DNA of 43,469 bases from an uncultured Methylopila sp. (GTDB taxonomy: Bacteria > Pseudomonadota > Alphaproteobacteria > Rhizobiales > Methylopilaceae). The notes under the pieces were generated by a model. It searched no databases. It saw nothing but the letters and a program-made list of their open reading frames with translations, and was not told where the DNA came from. This document shows, in pieces, positions 23,841 through 32,151 of this stretch (within the stretch, counting starts at the first letter, position 1; the number at the start of each line of letters is the position of its first letter). The DNA lies in contig CABHPB010000074.1 in assembly GCA_902168115.1 (NCBI GenBank), positions 1 through 43,469 of the forward strand, written 5' to 3'. Both the position numbers and the translations under genes were made by a program.

Positions 23841-25600
23841 CGCCGGCCGAGCCGGTCCTCAGGGTCGATCCGCAGCTCCGGGGCCGGCTTGCCGCTCTCG
23901 AGTTCGGCCAGCGCCGCGTCGAGCGGGTCGGTCTCGGCGGGCGCGGCGGCGGACGACGACGGCGCCGGATCGGCCTCCAGCTGTTCCGGTCCCCGCGCGT
24001 TCATCACCGCGCGGCGCAGGTCGTCGACGCTCGCGAAGCGCCGCACGCCATGCGCCGACTGGGCCTCGACCGAGCCGTCGTCGAAGAAGCGATACATGAC
24101 GCCGTTGTGCTCGCCCTCGCTCACGATGCGCCGCTCGGCCTCGGGAGCAGGCTCGTCGGCGGGCGCCGTCTCCGCCGGGGCCTTTTCGGCGACCGGCTGC
24201 TGCGTCTCGACGGGGGCGGCGGGCTCGGGCGCTTCCGGTCCGGGCGTGGCCGCGGGCTCGACGGCGGGCTCAGCGGCGGGCTCGGCGGCGGCGGGCGCCG
24301 GTTCCGGAGGCGTCGCGACCGCCGGCTCCGGCGCGCGGAGGAAGCGCGGGCGCTCGGGCGTTCCCGTCGGATCGGTGCGCAGGCGCGCCTCGCGGCGGGC
24401 GCGGGCCCGGGCGAGCCATTCCGGGACCTGCGGCTGCGCGGCCGGCGCGGGCTGAGACGCAGGCGCCGCGGCTGCGACCGGCTTGGGTTCGACCGGAGCC
24501 GGTTCGACGGGCGCGGGCTCCGCAGGCGGAGTCTCGTCAGCGGCGACAGGTTCCGCAGGGCTTTCGGGCTCCGCGTCCCGGACCGGCTCGACGGGGGCCG
24601 GCGCGGCCTCGGGCTCGGTCGCGACAGGAGACGGCGCTGCGTCGGACGGAGCTTCCGAGGCCTCGTTCGCCGGCGGCGTCGCGGGCGAAGTCGCGCCGTC
24701 TTCGGGCGAGGGATCCGGCTCGCGCGTGTCGGCGGCGGGCGCCGGCTCGGGATCGGGCGCCGGCTCGACGGCAGGAGCGTCCGCGACGGGCGCCTCTGCG
24801 ACAGGGGCCGCACGCAGCGGCATGATCGGGCGGGCGCCCGGCTCCCGCCGCTGCTCCGGGGGGGCGAACTGTGCGACGGCGGCAGGAGCGGCGTCCTCCG
24901 GCTGCTCGGCCGGCGGCTCCGGCCGCTTCCGGCGCAGCGACATGCCGCCGCCGAGCTCCGGAACGGCGACCGGCGGCGGCTCGACCTTGGGCTCGTCCGC
25001 GGCGCGGTTCGGCCGGCGCAGCGCCACACGGATCGAACGTTTGTCCCGACCTGCGGCCGCCCCGTCGCCCGTCTCGGGCGTTACAGGCGTTACAGGCGTC
25101 ACAGGCGGAGCCTCATCCGCGCCGAAGCCGGCCGTCACGAGCGCGGCGACCTGCTTTTCGACGGAGGCCGTCTCCGCGGCGGGCTGAGGCGAAGGCGGCG
25201 CGGGCGGCGTCGGAGCCGGCTTCGCGGCCGCCGGCGCCGGCTTCGGCGCCGGGACCGGGTCGGTCGGCCGCGGCCTGTCGCGCCGGCGGTCTTCGGGCCG
25301 GCGGTCTTCGGGCCGGCGGGCGGCCGCGGACGCAGGGGCGGGATCGGCCTTGCCGCCGCGCCGCTCGCCGCGGGCCGGCTTCTTGCGGTCGGCGGACGGC
25401 TGCGCGACCGGACGGGAGCGCCCGACCGCCTTCGTCAGGCGCTGCAGCGCCGCGGTCACCGCGCCGAGCCCGATCGTGAAGGCGCCCCAGCCGGCGAGGC
25501 TCGCGGCGATGTCGATCGCCGCGTAGCTCTCCCCGGCGAGCATCAGATAGCCCGCCCAAGCCATCAGGGCGGCGCCGAGCGCATAGAGCACGAAGGGCAT
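23837..25600 (-). CDS. Proline/alanine-rich membrane protein with conserved C-terminal domain
   Basis: This 587-residue protein starts at ATG 25600 (GTG 25603 is possible). Two membrane helices occupy about residues 3-55. About 400 residues of disordered, proline/alanine/glutamate-rich sequence follow, with short repeats (VTPVTPVTP; RRPEDRRPEDRR; AEPAPVEPAPVEP). The end is a compact block with the look of a folded domain: EGEHNGVMYRFFDDGSVEAQ then GVRRFASVDDLRRAVMNARG (about 500-540). The likely form is an inner-membrane anchor presenting a small domain on a long linker. No function is recognised. It is convergent with ptrB. Confidence 0.7.
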   Translation of the reverse strand: MPFVLYALGAALMAWAGYLMLAGESYAAIDIAASLAGWGAFTIGLGAVTAALQRLTKAVGRSRPVAQPSADRKKPARGERRGGKADPAPASAAARRPEDRRPEDRRRDRPRPTDPVPAPKPAPAAAKPAPTPPAPPSPQPAAETASVEKQVAALVTAGFGADEAPPVTPVTPVTPETGDGAAAGRDKRSIRVALRRPNRAADEPKVEPPPVAVPELGGGMSLRRKRPEPPAEQPEDAAPAAVAQFAPPEQRREPGARPIMPLRAAPVAEAPVADAPAVEPAPDPEPAPAADTREPDPSPEDGATSPATPPANEASEAPSDAAPSPVATEPEAAPAPVEPVRDAEPESPAEPVAADETPPAEPAPVEPAPVEPKPVAAAAPASQPAPAAQPQVPEWLARARARREARLRTDPTGTPERPRFLRAPEPAVATPPEPAPAAAEPAAEPAVEPAATPGPEAPEPAAPVETQQPVAEKAPAETAPADEPAPEAERRIVSEGEHNGVMYRFFDDGSVEAQSAHGVRRFASVDDLRRAVMNARGPEQLEADPAPSSSAAAPAETDPLDAALAELESGKPAPELRIDPEDRLGRR

Positions 25601-25820
25601 CACGCGCGAGAACCTCGCAGGACTTGACGTTTCATAGCGGTTGTCATGGCGCCATGGTTAGGGGCGCGTAAAGCCCGCGCCGCGCCTGTTTGATCGCTTG
25701 AACCACATTGCCGCCCCTTGGCCGCAAGCCTATGTACCGCGACGAACCCGGCGCGCGGGACGCCGTGCGGGCGTCCGACGCGCCGGAACCGGAACAGCTT
25801 TTCAGGGACGGAGATTTTCA

Positions 25821-26417
25821 ATGGCCTTCAAGCTTCCCGAACTGCCCTACGCCTATGACGCGCTTCAGCCGTACATGTCCAAGGAGACCTTGGAGTTCCA
25901 CCACGACAAGCACCACAACACCTATGTCGAGACGGCGAACAAGCTGATCGAGGGCTCCGGTCTCGAGGGCAAGTCGCTCGAGGAGGTGGTGAAGCAGTCT
26001 CACGGCAAGAATCAGGCGCTCTTCAACAACGCCAGCCAGCACTACAACCACCTGCACTTCTGGAGCTGGATGAAGCCGAACGGCGGCGGTTCGATCCCCG
26101 GCGCGCTCGAGACCAAGATCAAGGAAGACCTCGGCGGCGTCGACAAGTTCAAGGAAGACTTCATCGAGGCCGGCAAGGGCCAGTTCGGCTCCGGCTGGGC
26201 CTGGCTCGCGCTCAAGGGCGGCAAGCTCGAGGTGATGAAGACCCCGAACGGCGAGAACCCGCTGGTCCATGGCGGCGTGCCGCTGCTCGGCGTCGATGTC
26301 TGGGAGCACTCCTACTACATCGACTACCGCAACAAGCGTCCCGACTATCTCAAGGCGTTCATCGAGAACCTCGTGAACTGGGAATACGTCGAGAAGCTCT
26401 ACGGCGAAGCGAAGTAA
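25821..26417 (+). CDS. sodB: Superoxide dismutase (Fe/Mn family)
   Basis: It dismutates superoxide to peroxide and oxygen. The 198-residue protein has all metal ligands in context: the His of LEFHHDKHH near residue 27, the His of NNASQHYNHLHFW near 74, and the Asp and His of DVWEHSYYIDY. The active-site pattern (HLHFWSWMKPNGGG, QFGSGWAWL) suggests the iron type, as is usual for alphaproteobacteria; the metal is not proven. The start at ATG 25821 has GGAG eight bases upstream. A G+C-rich stem-loop follows the stop. Confidence 0.95.
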   Translation: MAFKLPELPYAYDALQPYMSKETLEFHHDKHHNTYVETANKLIEGSGLEGKSLEEVVKQSHGKNQALFNNASQHYNHLHFWSWMKPNGGGSIPGALETKIKEDLGGVDKFKEDFIEAGKGQFGSGWAWLALKGGKLEVMKTPNGENPLVHGGVPLLGVDVWEHSYYIDYRNKRPDYLKAFIENLVNWEYVEKLYGEAK

Positions 26418-26429
26418 GCTCCGTCTTTC

Positions 26430-26458
26430 GCGCCCGTCCGCCTTTCGGCGGCGGGCGC
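26430..26458 (+). terminator. Stem-loop after sodB
   Basis: A long G+C-rich stem (26430-26442 with 26447-26458, one bulge) with a TTTC loop lies 12 bases after the sodB stop. No T-run follows, so it may act as an RNA-stabilising hairpin or a weak terminator. Confidence 0.5.
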
Positions 26459-26548
26459 GGACTTGCCGGCGGGCCGGCCGCCTTTATCTCCCGCGCCATC
26501 AGCGAACGACCGGGGCGATCAAGCCTCCGGCGCCGGAGGACAAGCCCG

Positions 26549-26953
26549 ATGACCACCGTCACCGTCACCGCCGACATGCCCGCTTCCGCCGACGCCGTGT
26601 GGAAGGAGGCCTCGCCCGACTTCTGCGGCATCGGCGGGTTCCATCCCGCGATCGCCGCCTGCGAGCTTTCGGGCGACAGGTCGATCCGCACACTGACGCT
26701 CGGCGACGGCGCCAAAATCGTCGAGAAGCAGACCGCCTGGGACGACGCGGCGCACAGCTATTCGTACGACATCACCGACAGCCCGCTGCCGGTCGCGAAC
26801 TATTCCGCGACCTTCTCCGTCGCGGATGCGGGGTCGGGCTCGACCGTGACCTGGACCGCCGAATTCGACCCGGTCGGGGACGAGGCGGCCGCGAAGGACG
26901 TGATCACCGGAATCTTCACCTCTGGCCTCGAGGCGCTGAAGGCGAAGCTCTGA
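26549..26953 (+). CDS. SRPBCC family protein (polyketide cyclase-like)
   Basis: This 134-residue protein has the START/Bet v1-like fold pattern: VTADMPASADAVWKEAS at the N-terminus, then IGGFHPAI, a central RTLTLGDGAKIVEKQTAWDD strand series, SYSYDITDSPLPVANYSATFSV, and a C-terminal helix (VITGIFTSGLEALKAKL). Proteins of this group bind hydrophobic ligands; the ligand here is unknown. It is read in the same direction as sodB, about 130 bases downstream. Confidence 0.85.
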   Translation: MTTVTVTADMPASADAVWKEASPDFCGIGGFHPAIAACELSGDRSIRTLTLGDGAKIVEKQTAWDDAAHSYSYDITDSPLPVANYSATFSVADAGSGSTVTWTAEFDPVGDEAAAKDVITGIFTSGLEALKAKL

Positions 26954-26984
26954 CGCCGCCGCATCGCCTCGCGGACACGATCTG

Positions 26985-27102
26985 CGTGCTTCGAGACGCC
27001 GCCCTGACGGACGGCTCCTCAGCATGAGGGATGTCGAGGATGGCGAGCACAGTCCCGTCTCATGCTGAGGAGCCCGCCATCGGCGGGCGTCTCGGAAGCA
27101 CG
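26985..27102. repeat. Intergenic palindromic repeat (CTCCTCAGCATGAGG type)
   Basis: Perfect 16-bp inner arms (27013-27028 with 27059-27074) are flanked by imperfect outer arms (26985-27000 with 27086-27102). The inner CTCCTCAGCATGAG motif is a common intergenic palindrome in Bradyrhizobium/Methylobacterium-like genomes. It lies between two convergent genes and could end transcription from both. Confidence 0.8.
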
Positions 27103-27157
27103 CACGTGGCCGCCCCATCGTCGCCCGGACTTGATCCGACTTTGACGCCCGATCGAA

Positions 27158-27991
27158 CTACGGCGCGCTGAGGACCGCCTGCGCGACCAGCAGCGCGTCG
27201 CGGTTGGCGCGCACGTCATGGACGCGGAACATTGTCGCGCCCGCAGCCCAGCCGGTGACCGAGGTCGCGACCGTCCCGAACACGCGCTCTTCCGGCGTGC
27301 GGTCGAGGATGTGGCCAATCAGCGACTTCCGCGACGTGCCGAGCAACACCGGAAATCCCATCGCGGCGAGCGCGTCGACCCGGCGGATGGCGGTGAGGTT
27401 CTGGTCGATCGTCTTGCCGAAGCCCACCCCCGGATCGAGCGCGATGGCGCGGTCCGGAATCCCAGCCTTCTGCGCGATCTCGATTGAGCGGCTTAAGAAG
27501 CGCTTCATGTCCTCGACGATGTCGAGCGAGGCGTCGACCTCCGTGCGGTGGTGCATCACGCAGACCGGCGCGCCGTGCTCGGCGGCGACCCGCGCGATGT
27601 CGGGATCGCGCTGAAGCCCCCAGACGTCGTTGACGATGGTCGCCCCGGCCTTGAGCGCCGCCTCGGCGACGCTCGCCTTCATGGTGTCGATCGAAATCGG
27701 CGCGGAAATCTCGCGCTTCAGCGCCTCGATCGCAGGGACGACACGGCGGATCTCTTCCTCAGCGTCGACCGGCGTGTGGCCGGGCCGGGTGGATTCGCCG
27801 CCGACGTCGACGACGTCCGCGCCCTCCGCGACCATGGCTTTCGCATGAGCCATGGCGATCTCGACGGCCTCGAACCGCCCACCGTCGGAGAACGAATCCG
27901 GCGTGACGTTGAGGATGCCCATGATGCGCGGACCACCGGCGCGATCGAAAAGCGCGGCGGCGGCGAAGGGGGCGGATGACGGAGGCTGCAT
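27158..27991 (-). CDS. folP: Dihydropteroate synthase
   Basis: It condenses 6-hydroxymethyl-dihydropterin diphosphate with p-aminobenzoate in folate synthesis and is the sulfonamide target. The 277-residue protein shows the family motifs in order: IMGILNVTPDSFSDGG, DVVDVGGESTRPG, ISIDTMKASVAEAALKAGATIVNDVWG, VCVMHH, DPGVGFGKT, GTSRKSLIG and a final FRVHDV. Length and motifs are complete. The start lies about 110 bases downstream of the orphan gene ending at 28104, and no ribosome binding site of note is seen. Confidence 0.96.
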   Translation of the reverse strand: MQPPSSAPFAAAALFDRAGGPRIMGILNVTPDSFSDGGRFEAVEIAMAHAKAMVAEGADVVDVGGESTRPGHTPVDAEEEIRRVVPAIEALKREISAPISIDTMKASVAEAALKAGATIVNDVWGLQRDPDIARVAAEHGAPVCVMHHRTEVDASLDIVEDMKRFLSRSIEIAQKAGIPDRAIALDPGVGFGKTIDQNLTAIRRVDALAAMGFPVLLGTSRKSLIGHILDRTPEERVFGTVATSVTGWAAGATMFRVHDVRANRDALLVAQAVLSAP

Positions 27992-28103
27992 CTGGAACTC
28001 TTGCGGATCGGACGTCCCGAAAGAGCACGACTGAGCGGCAAAGCGAACACGGATTTGCGGACGGAATGACGCGTTGTGGATCCAGAGATCAGATCACGAG
28101 CCC

Positions 28104-28739
28104 TCAATCGCTGGGCACGACAGTCCATGGGAAACCGTTTTTCCGCAGCCATTCGTTGCTCAATCGATCGTCCTCGGCACGCCAGGCCTTAACGTGCCAC
28201 TCGGGGTGCTGCGCGACGAACTCGTCCCAGCCATCCCACCAATGAGCAGCGAAAGGACGAGGGCAGCGACCGCACTCAGTTGCCCAAGCAGCGTACACAC
28301 CGTACTTGCGCTGGGCCGAAACAAGGTTCAGCCCATCGTAGCTGTTCGGTCTTAGGTCGTGCTCCCTGCGAAGAGCATCGATATCCCAGATCGCGTCATC
28401 CCGGATCGCTTCTTCGACCGGCTGCTGTGGCATTTCGCGCCGCTGGATCATGCACCAGACCGCGTGCCCCCAAGCTAGGTCCTTCCGCCACAAGCGATAA
28501 AGCTTCTCGATCTCAGAGAATGGAAGTTCCTCTTCCTCCGAACATCCCCAAATGAAGACGTCGGAGCAATCGACGACCAGCCGGGTATCAGGAACCTCGC
28601 CCCCGAGCTCGTACCGGAACCTCAACGCCCCGTTCAGCAGCATCAGGCAAACCGCGTGCTCGGGCGAAAAGTCCTCGGGCGTCTTGCACACGTCGTCATC
28701 TTCGATCGCCCGACGAATTTTCGGCTCGCTGTCTCGCAT
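28104..28739 (-). CDS. Hypothetical protein of foreign composition
   Basis: This 211-residue soluble protein starts at ATG 28739. It is acidic and rich in tryptophan and cysteine: FIWGCSEEEELPFSEIEKLYRLW, AVWCMIQRREMPQQPVEEAIRDDAIWDI, CGRCPRPFAAHWWDGWDEFVAQHPEW. No family is recognised. Its composition is low for the region (29 G+C of 60 at 28501-28560), like the 6519-8530 pair, which points to recent acquisition. It sits alone between folP and a DUF4332 gene on the same strand. An immunity-type protein is one possibility but has no direct support. Confidence 0.6.
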   Translation of the reverse strand: MRDSEPKIRRAIEDDDVCKTPEDFSPEHAVCLMLLNGALRFRYELGGEVPDTRLVVDCSDVFIWGCSEEEELPFSEIEKLYRLWRKDLAWGHAVWCMIQRREMPQQPVEEAIRDDAIWDIDALRREHDLRPNSYDGLNLVSAQRKYGVYAAWATECGRCPRPFAAHWWDGWDEFVAQHPEWHVKAWRAEDDRLSNEWLRKNGFPWTVVPSD

Positions 28740-28782
28740 AACGCTCAAGGTTTCGAGCTCGGCGACATCGAAGCGCTGGTCC

Positions 28783-29181
28783 TCAATACGTCATCATCGG
28801 CGGCATCGACTTCGCCTGCGCGATCCACTTCCCCACCACTTTCTCCGACGGCAGCAACTGGACGCGCTTGCTGCGGGCGTTGGCTTCGGCGAGCGCCTTG
28901 GTCAGGTTCGCGACGTTGCGGTTCCTGAGCTCTTTGACGGTGTCGACGCCCGCGGCCTCGAGCAGCGTCGCATATTCCTCGCCAACGCCGCGCAGGCGCA
29001 TCAGGTCCGCCATGTTGGCGAATCTGAGGATCTTGGGCTCGGCGATCCCGGAGGCCGCCGCGAGCGTCTTGCGCCCCTTCGGCGTCTTCGCCCGGTCGAG
29101 CAGCCTCGCCGTCGTCCGGACCCCTACTGACTTCAACTTGTCCGCGTACTCCACTCCGACGCTCGCGATCGGATAGGACAT
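28783..29181 (-). CDS. DUF4332 domain-containing protein
   Basis: This 132-residue protein starts at ATG 29181 with AGGAGG six bases upstream. DUF4332 proteins carry helix-hairpin-helix-like elements: here VEYADKLKSVGVRTTARLLDRA, then MADLMRLRGVGEEYATLLEAAGVDTVKELRNRNVANLTKALAEAN. These contain paired LKSVGV / LRGVGEEYATLLEAAGV hairpins as in DNA-polymerase and helicase HhH motifs. Nucleic-acid binding is therefore plausible but unproven. The longer frame that extends to 29358 lacks a ribosome site. Confidence 0.87.
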   Translation of the reverse strand: MSYPIASVGVEYADKLKSVGVRTTARLLDRAKTPKGRKTLAAASGIAEPKILRFANMADLMRLRGVGEEYATLLEAAGVDTVKELRNRNVANLTKALAEANARSKRVQLLPSEKVVGKWIAQAKSMPPMMTY

Positions 29182-29302
29182 GCGCCGCCTCCTGGCGTTC
29201 GAACGCAGTTGTCGAACGAGCCCCAAGGCACGCGGGGCGGTGAAACACGACACCCGGCAGTTGGGAGAAGCGCCCGGCGGAAACGCCGGGCACGAGAAAA
29301 TT

Positions 29303-29671
29303 TCAGACGAACGCCTCCAGCCCCGGCACGGACCCGACGATCCGCCCGGTCGTCTCATCGCCCACCGCGTCGCGCGAGAAGGCGAGCAGTTCCTTTGTGA
29401 CGATCTGCACCTCGCCGCCGGAAAGCCCGGCGGCCGTCAGCGCATGATAGGCGGCCATCGCGCCGAATCCCACATAGCCGGCGTCGCCTTCGTGCTCTTT
29501 TCGTCCCTCCGCCAGAACCGGCTCGGCGCCGGGCATGGCGTCGACCAGCTCCTTCACGGCGTCCGCCGGCGCTTCCTTGTCGAGGAACACGAGAATCGTC
29601 TTGACCGCGGTTTCCGCCTTGGAGCGATCGATGTCGGCGGCCGCCGAAAGCCGATTGACGAGTTCTTCCAT
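29303..29671 (-). CDS. DUF2267-like small protein
   Basis: This 122-residue all-helical protein starts at ATG 29671 with GGAG upstream. MEELVNRLSAAADIDRSKAETAVKTILVFLDKEAPADAVKELVDAMPGAEPVL has the layout of DUF2267/DUF2780-type proteins, in which a helical bundle ends in an acidic LVDAMPGA turn. The rest (HALTAAGLSGGEVQIVTKELLAFSRDAVG) fits a second half-repeat. The function is unknown. It is divergent from the HerA-like ATPase gene across 171 bases, and 120 bases upstream of the DUF4332 gene. Confidence 0.7.
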   Translation of the reverse strand: MEELVNRLSAAADIDRSKAETAVKTILVFLDKEAPADAVKELVDAMPGAEPVLAEGRKEHEGDAGYVGFGAMAAYHALTAAGLSGGEVQIVTKELLAFSRDAVGDETTGRIVGSVPGLEAFV

Positions 29672-29842
29672 CGACGTCTCCGCCCCTGTCTTCGGTTTCT
29701 TGATTGGCGGCGCATAGTAGGTCCCGCGACCGTCATGACAAGCCGACGGAAGGCGATGCCGCGCGCTTGTGTCGGACGGCGCGGCGCGGCAGTTTCGCGG
29801 GCGCCGGAGCGGCCGGCGAGAGGATTCCCCGAAGGGCGCGAA

Positions 29843-31408
29843 ATGCTGCAGGACGGCAAGCTTTTCATCGGCACGAGCTTCGACGCCAAGGGCGAGAAGG
29901 TGAAGGGCGAGTACCTCGAGCTGAAGCTCGCCAACCGCCACGGCCTCGTCACAGGCGCGACCGGCACCGGCAAGACCGTCACGCTGCAGGTTCTGGCGGA
30001 AGCCTTTTCGGACGCCGGCGTCTCGGTGTTCGCGGCCGACATCAAGGGCGACCTGTCAGGCGTCGCCGCCAAGGGCGAGCCGAAGGATTTCCTGGTCAAG
30101 CGCGCCGAGGAGGTCGGACTTAACCCTTACGTCAACGACAAGTTCCCGGTGGTGTTCTGGGACATGTTCGGCGAGCAGGGCCATCCGATCCGGGCGACCG
30201 TCTCCGAGATGGGGCCGCTGCTGCTCGCGCGGCTGATGAACCTCAACGACACGCAGGAGGGCGTGCTCAACATCGTCTTCCGCGTCGCCGACAAGGAAGG
30301 CCTGCTGCTGCTCGACCTGAAGGACCTTCAGGCGCTGCTGTCCTACGTCGCCGAGAACGCGGCGGAGCTCACGACCCAGTACGGCAACGTCGCCAAGGCG
30401 ACCGTCGGCGCGGTGCAGCGCCAACTGCTGGTGCTGGAGAACCAGGGCGGCGACAAGTTCTTCGGCGAGCCGGCGCTCGCGCTGGCCGACCTCATCCGCA
30501 CCACCCGCGACGGCCGCGGCGTGATCAACGTGCTCGCGGCTGACAAGCTGATGTCGAGCCCGCGGCTCTACGCGACCTTCCTGCTCTGGCTGCTGTCGGA
30601 GCTATTCGAGGAGCTGCCGGAGGTCGGCGACCCCGAAAAGCCCAAGCTCGTCTTCTTCTTCGACGAGGCGCACCTGCTGTTCGACGAGGCGCCGAAAGCG
30701 CTTCTTGAGAAGGTCGAGCAGGTGGTGCGGCTGATCCGTTCCAAGGGCGTCGGCGTCTATTTCGTGACGCAGAACCCGCTCGACGTGCCGGAGACCGTCG
30801 CCGGCCAGCTCGGCAACCGCGTCCAGCATGCGCTGCGCGCCTACACCCCGCGCGAGCAGAAGGCGGTGCGCGCCGCGGCGGAGACTTTTCGCCCCAACCC
30901 GAAGCTCGACACCGCGCAGGTGATCACCGAGCTCGCCGTCGGCGAGGCGCTCGTCTCGACGCTGGAAGGCAAGGGCGTGCCGTCGATGGTCCAGCGCACG
31001 CTGATCCGGCCGCCCGCGGCGCGGATCGGACCGCTCACCGCGGAGGAGCGCAAGGCCGCCATCCAGAACTCGCCGCTCGCCGGCCAGTACGACCAGACGA
31101 TCGACCGCGAGTCCGCCTATGAGCTGCTGGTGAAGAAAGCGGACGACAAGGCGGTGGTCGAGGCGGACGCCGCTGGCGAAGGCGGCTTCGGCGGTTTCTT
31201 CAAGACCATCTTCGGCGGCTCGTCCGGCGAGCGGAAGGGGCCGCTGAACCCAGGCCAGCGCGTCGCGCGCGAGGTCACCCGCACCATCGTCCAGCGCACG
31301 GCCGGCGACGTCGCGGCGTCCATCGGCAAGTCGGTGGCGGGCTCGGTCGGAAGCTCGGTCGGCCGCGCGGTGGTGCGGGGGGTGCTGGGCAGCCTGATGC
31401 GGCGGTAA
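29843..31408 (+). CDS. HerA-like helicase/ATPase (DUF853, YjgR type)
   Basis: This 521-residue AAA-type ATPase of the HerA/FtsK superfamily matches the DUF853 family (E. coli YjgR). It has Walker A GATGTGKT at residues 38-45, ADIKGDLSG near 65, Walker B KLVFFFDEAHLLFDEAP, VYFVTQNPLDVPETVAGQLGNRVQHALRAYTP, and the typical C-terminal glycine-rich tail. The start ATG 29843 was chosen because the N-terminal DGKLFIGTSF is the family start; the frame is open much further upstream but that part overlaps opposite-strand genes. A role in DNA translocation or resection is suggested by the superfamily only. Confidence 0.93.
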   Translation: MLQDGKLFIGTSFDAKGEKVKGEYLELKLANRHGLVTGATGTGKTVTLQVLAEAFSDAGVSVFAADIKGDLSGVAAKGEPKDFLVKRAEEVGLNPYVNDKFPVVFWDMFGEQGHPIRATVSEMGPLLLARLMNLNDTQEGVLNIVFRVADKEGLLLLDLKDLQALLSYVAENAAELTTQYGNVAKATVGAVQRQLLVLENQGGDKFFGEPALALADLIRTTRDGRGVINVLAADKLMSSPRLYATFLLWLLSELFEELPEVGDPEKPKLVFFFDEAHLLFDEAPKALLEKVEQVVRLIRSKGVGVYFVTQNPLDVPETVAGQLGNRVQHALRAYTPREQKAVRAAAETFRPNPKLDTAQVITELAVGEALVSTLEGKGVPSMVQRTLIRPPAARIGPLTAEERKAAIQNSPLAGQYDQTIDRESAYELLVKKADDKAVVEADAAGEGGFGGFFKTIFGGSSGERKGPLNPGQRVAREVTRTIVQRTAGDVAASIGKSVAGSVGSSVGRAVVRGVLGSLMRR

Positions 31409-31477
31409 CGGTCTCGCGGGCTTGCGCCCGGCCGCATTCGGGCCAATCTAGACGAAAGCGCTTCGGAGTGTAGATCG

Positions 31478-31723
31478 ATGGCCTTCCACGTCCGGGATCC
31501 TGAAACCGATCGGATCGTGAGGCAGCTCGCCGCGACGAAGGGCACGTCGATCACCGAAGCGATCCGCGCCGCTTGCGACGAGGCGCTGAAGACCGCCGCG
31601 AAGACCATGACGAAGGAGGAACGCCACGCCCGGATGCGCGCCATTCGGGAGGAGTTGGCGCGGCTGCCGGACACCGGCGTGAAGACCGACAAGGCGTTTT
31701 TCGATGCGCTGAACGACGAATAG
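31478..31723 (+). CDS. vapB: Type II antitoxin, VapB family (PSK-type)
   Basis: This 81-residue protein begins MAFHVRDPETDRIVRQLAATKGTSITEAIRAACDEAL, the pattern of PSK/Rv0623-type VapB antitoxins with a small N-terminal DNA-binding domain. A charged C-terminal part (KEERHARMRAIREELARLPDTG) would wrap the toxin. The stop lies three bases before the GTG start of the PIN-domain gene, so the pair is translated together and probably autoregulated. Confidence 0.88.
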   Translation: MAFHVRDPETDRIVRQLAATKGTSITEAIRAACDEALKTAAKTMTKEERHARMRAIREELARLPDTGVKTDKAFFDALNDE

Positions 31724-31726
31724 ATC

Positions 31727-32122
31727 GTGTTCGTCGACGCGTCCGCCCTGACCGCCATCCTCATTTCCGAAAGCGACGGAGATGAGCTCGAGGCGCGGCT
31801 TATGACCGCGACCTCGGGCCGGACGACGTCGCCGATCGCGATTTTCGAGACGGCGCTCGCGATTTCGACCCGTCGTGGACTGTCGCTCAGTCAGTCCGAA
31901 ACGCGGGTCCTGACCTATCTCGAAGCTGCAGGGATCGCGGTCATCGACGTCACGCCCCAGATCGGCCGGCAGGCCCTCGCTGCGAGAGCCAAATTCGGCA
32001 AGGGGACCGGACATCCTGCGAAACTCAACCTCGGCGACTGTTTCGCCTACGCCTGCGCTCAGGCCTTATCCGCGCCCCTGCTTTACAAGGGGAACGATTT
32101 CGCCAAGACCGACCTCGCCTGA
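31727..32122 (+). CDS. vapC: Type II toxin VapC (PIN-domain ribonuclease)
   Basis: This 131-residue PIN-domain protein is expected to cut RNA when freed from the antitoxin. The acidic active-site set is visible: D4 (FVDASAL), E41 (SPIAIFETALA), D104 (KLNLGDCFAYACA) and D124 (LLYKGNDF). The start is GTG at 31727. Composition is like the genome, so this is not a recent foreign module. Confidence 0.92.
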   Translation: MFVDASALTAILISESDGDELEARLMTATSGRTTSPIAIFETALAISTRRGLSLSQSETRVLTYLEAAGIAVIDVTPQIGRQALAARAKFGKGTGHPAKLNLGDCFAYACAQALSAPLLYKGNDFAKTDLA

Positions 32123-32151
32123 CTTACCCCCAACCGCAGGAGGACGCCCCC

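Noticed and set aside
25080-25110. Three near-identical GTTACAGGC units
   Set aside because: They encode the VTPVTPVTP run of a proline-rich linker; ordinary low-complexity coding repeat.
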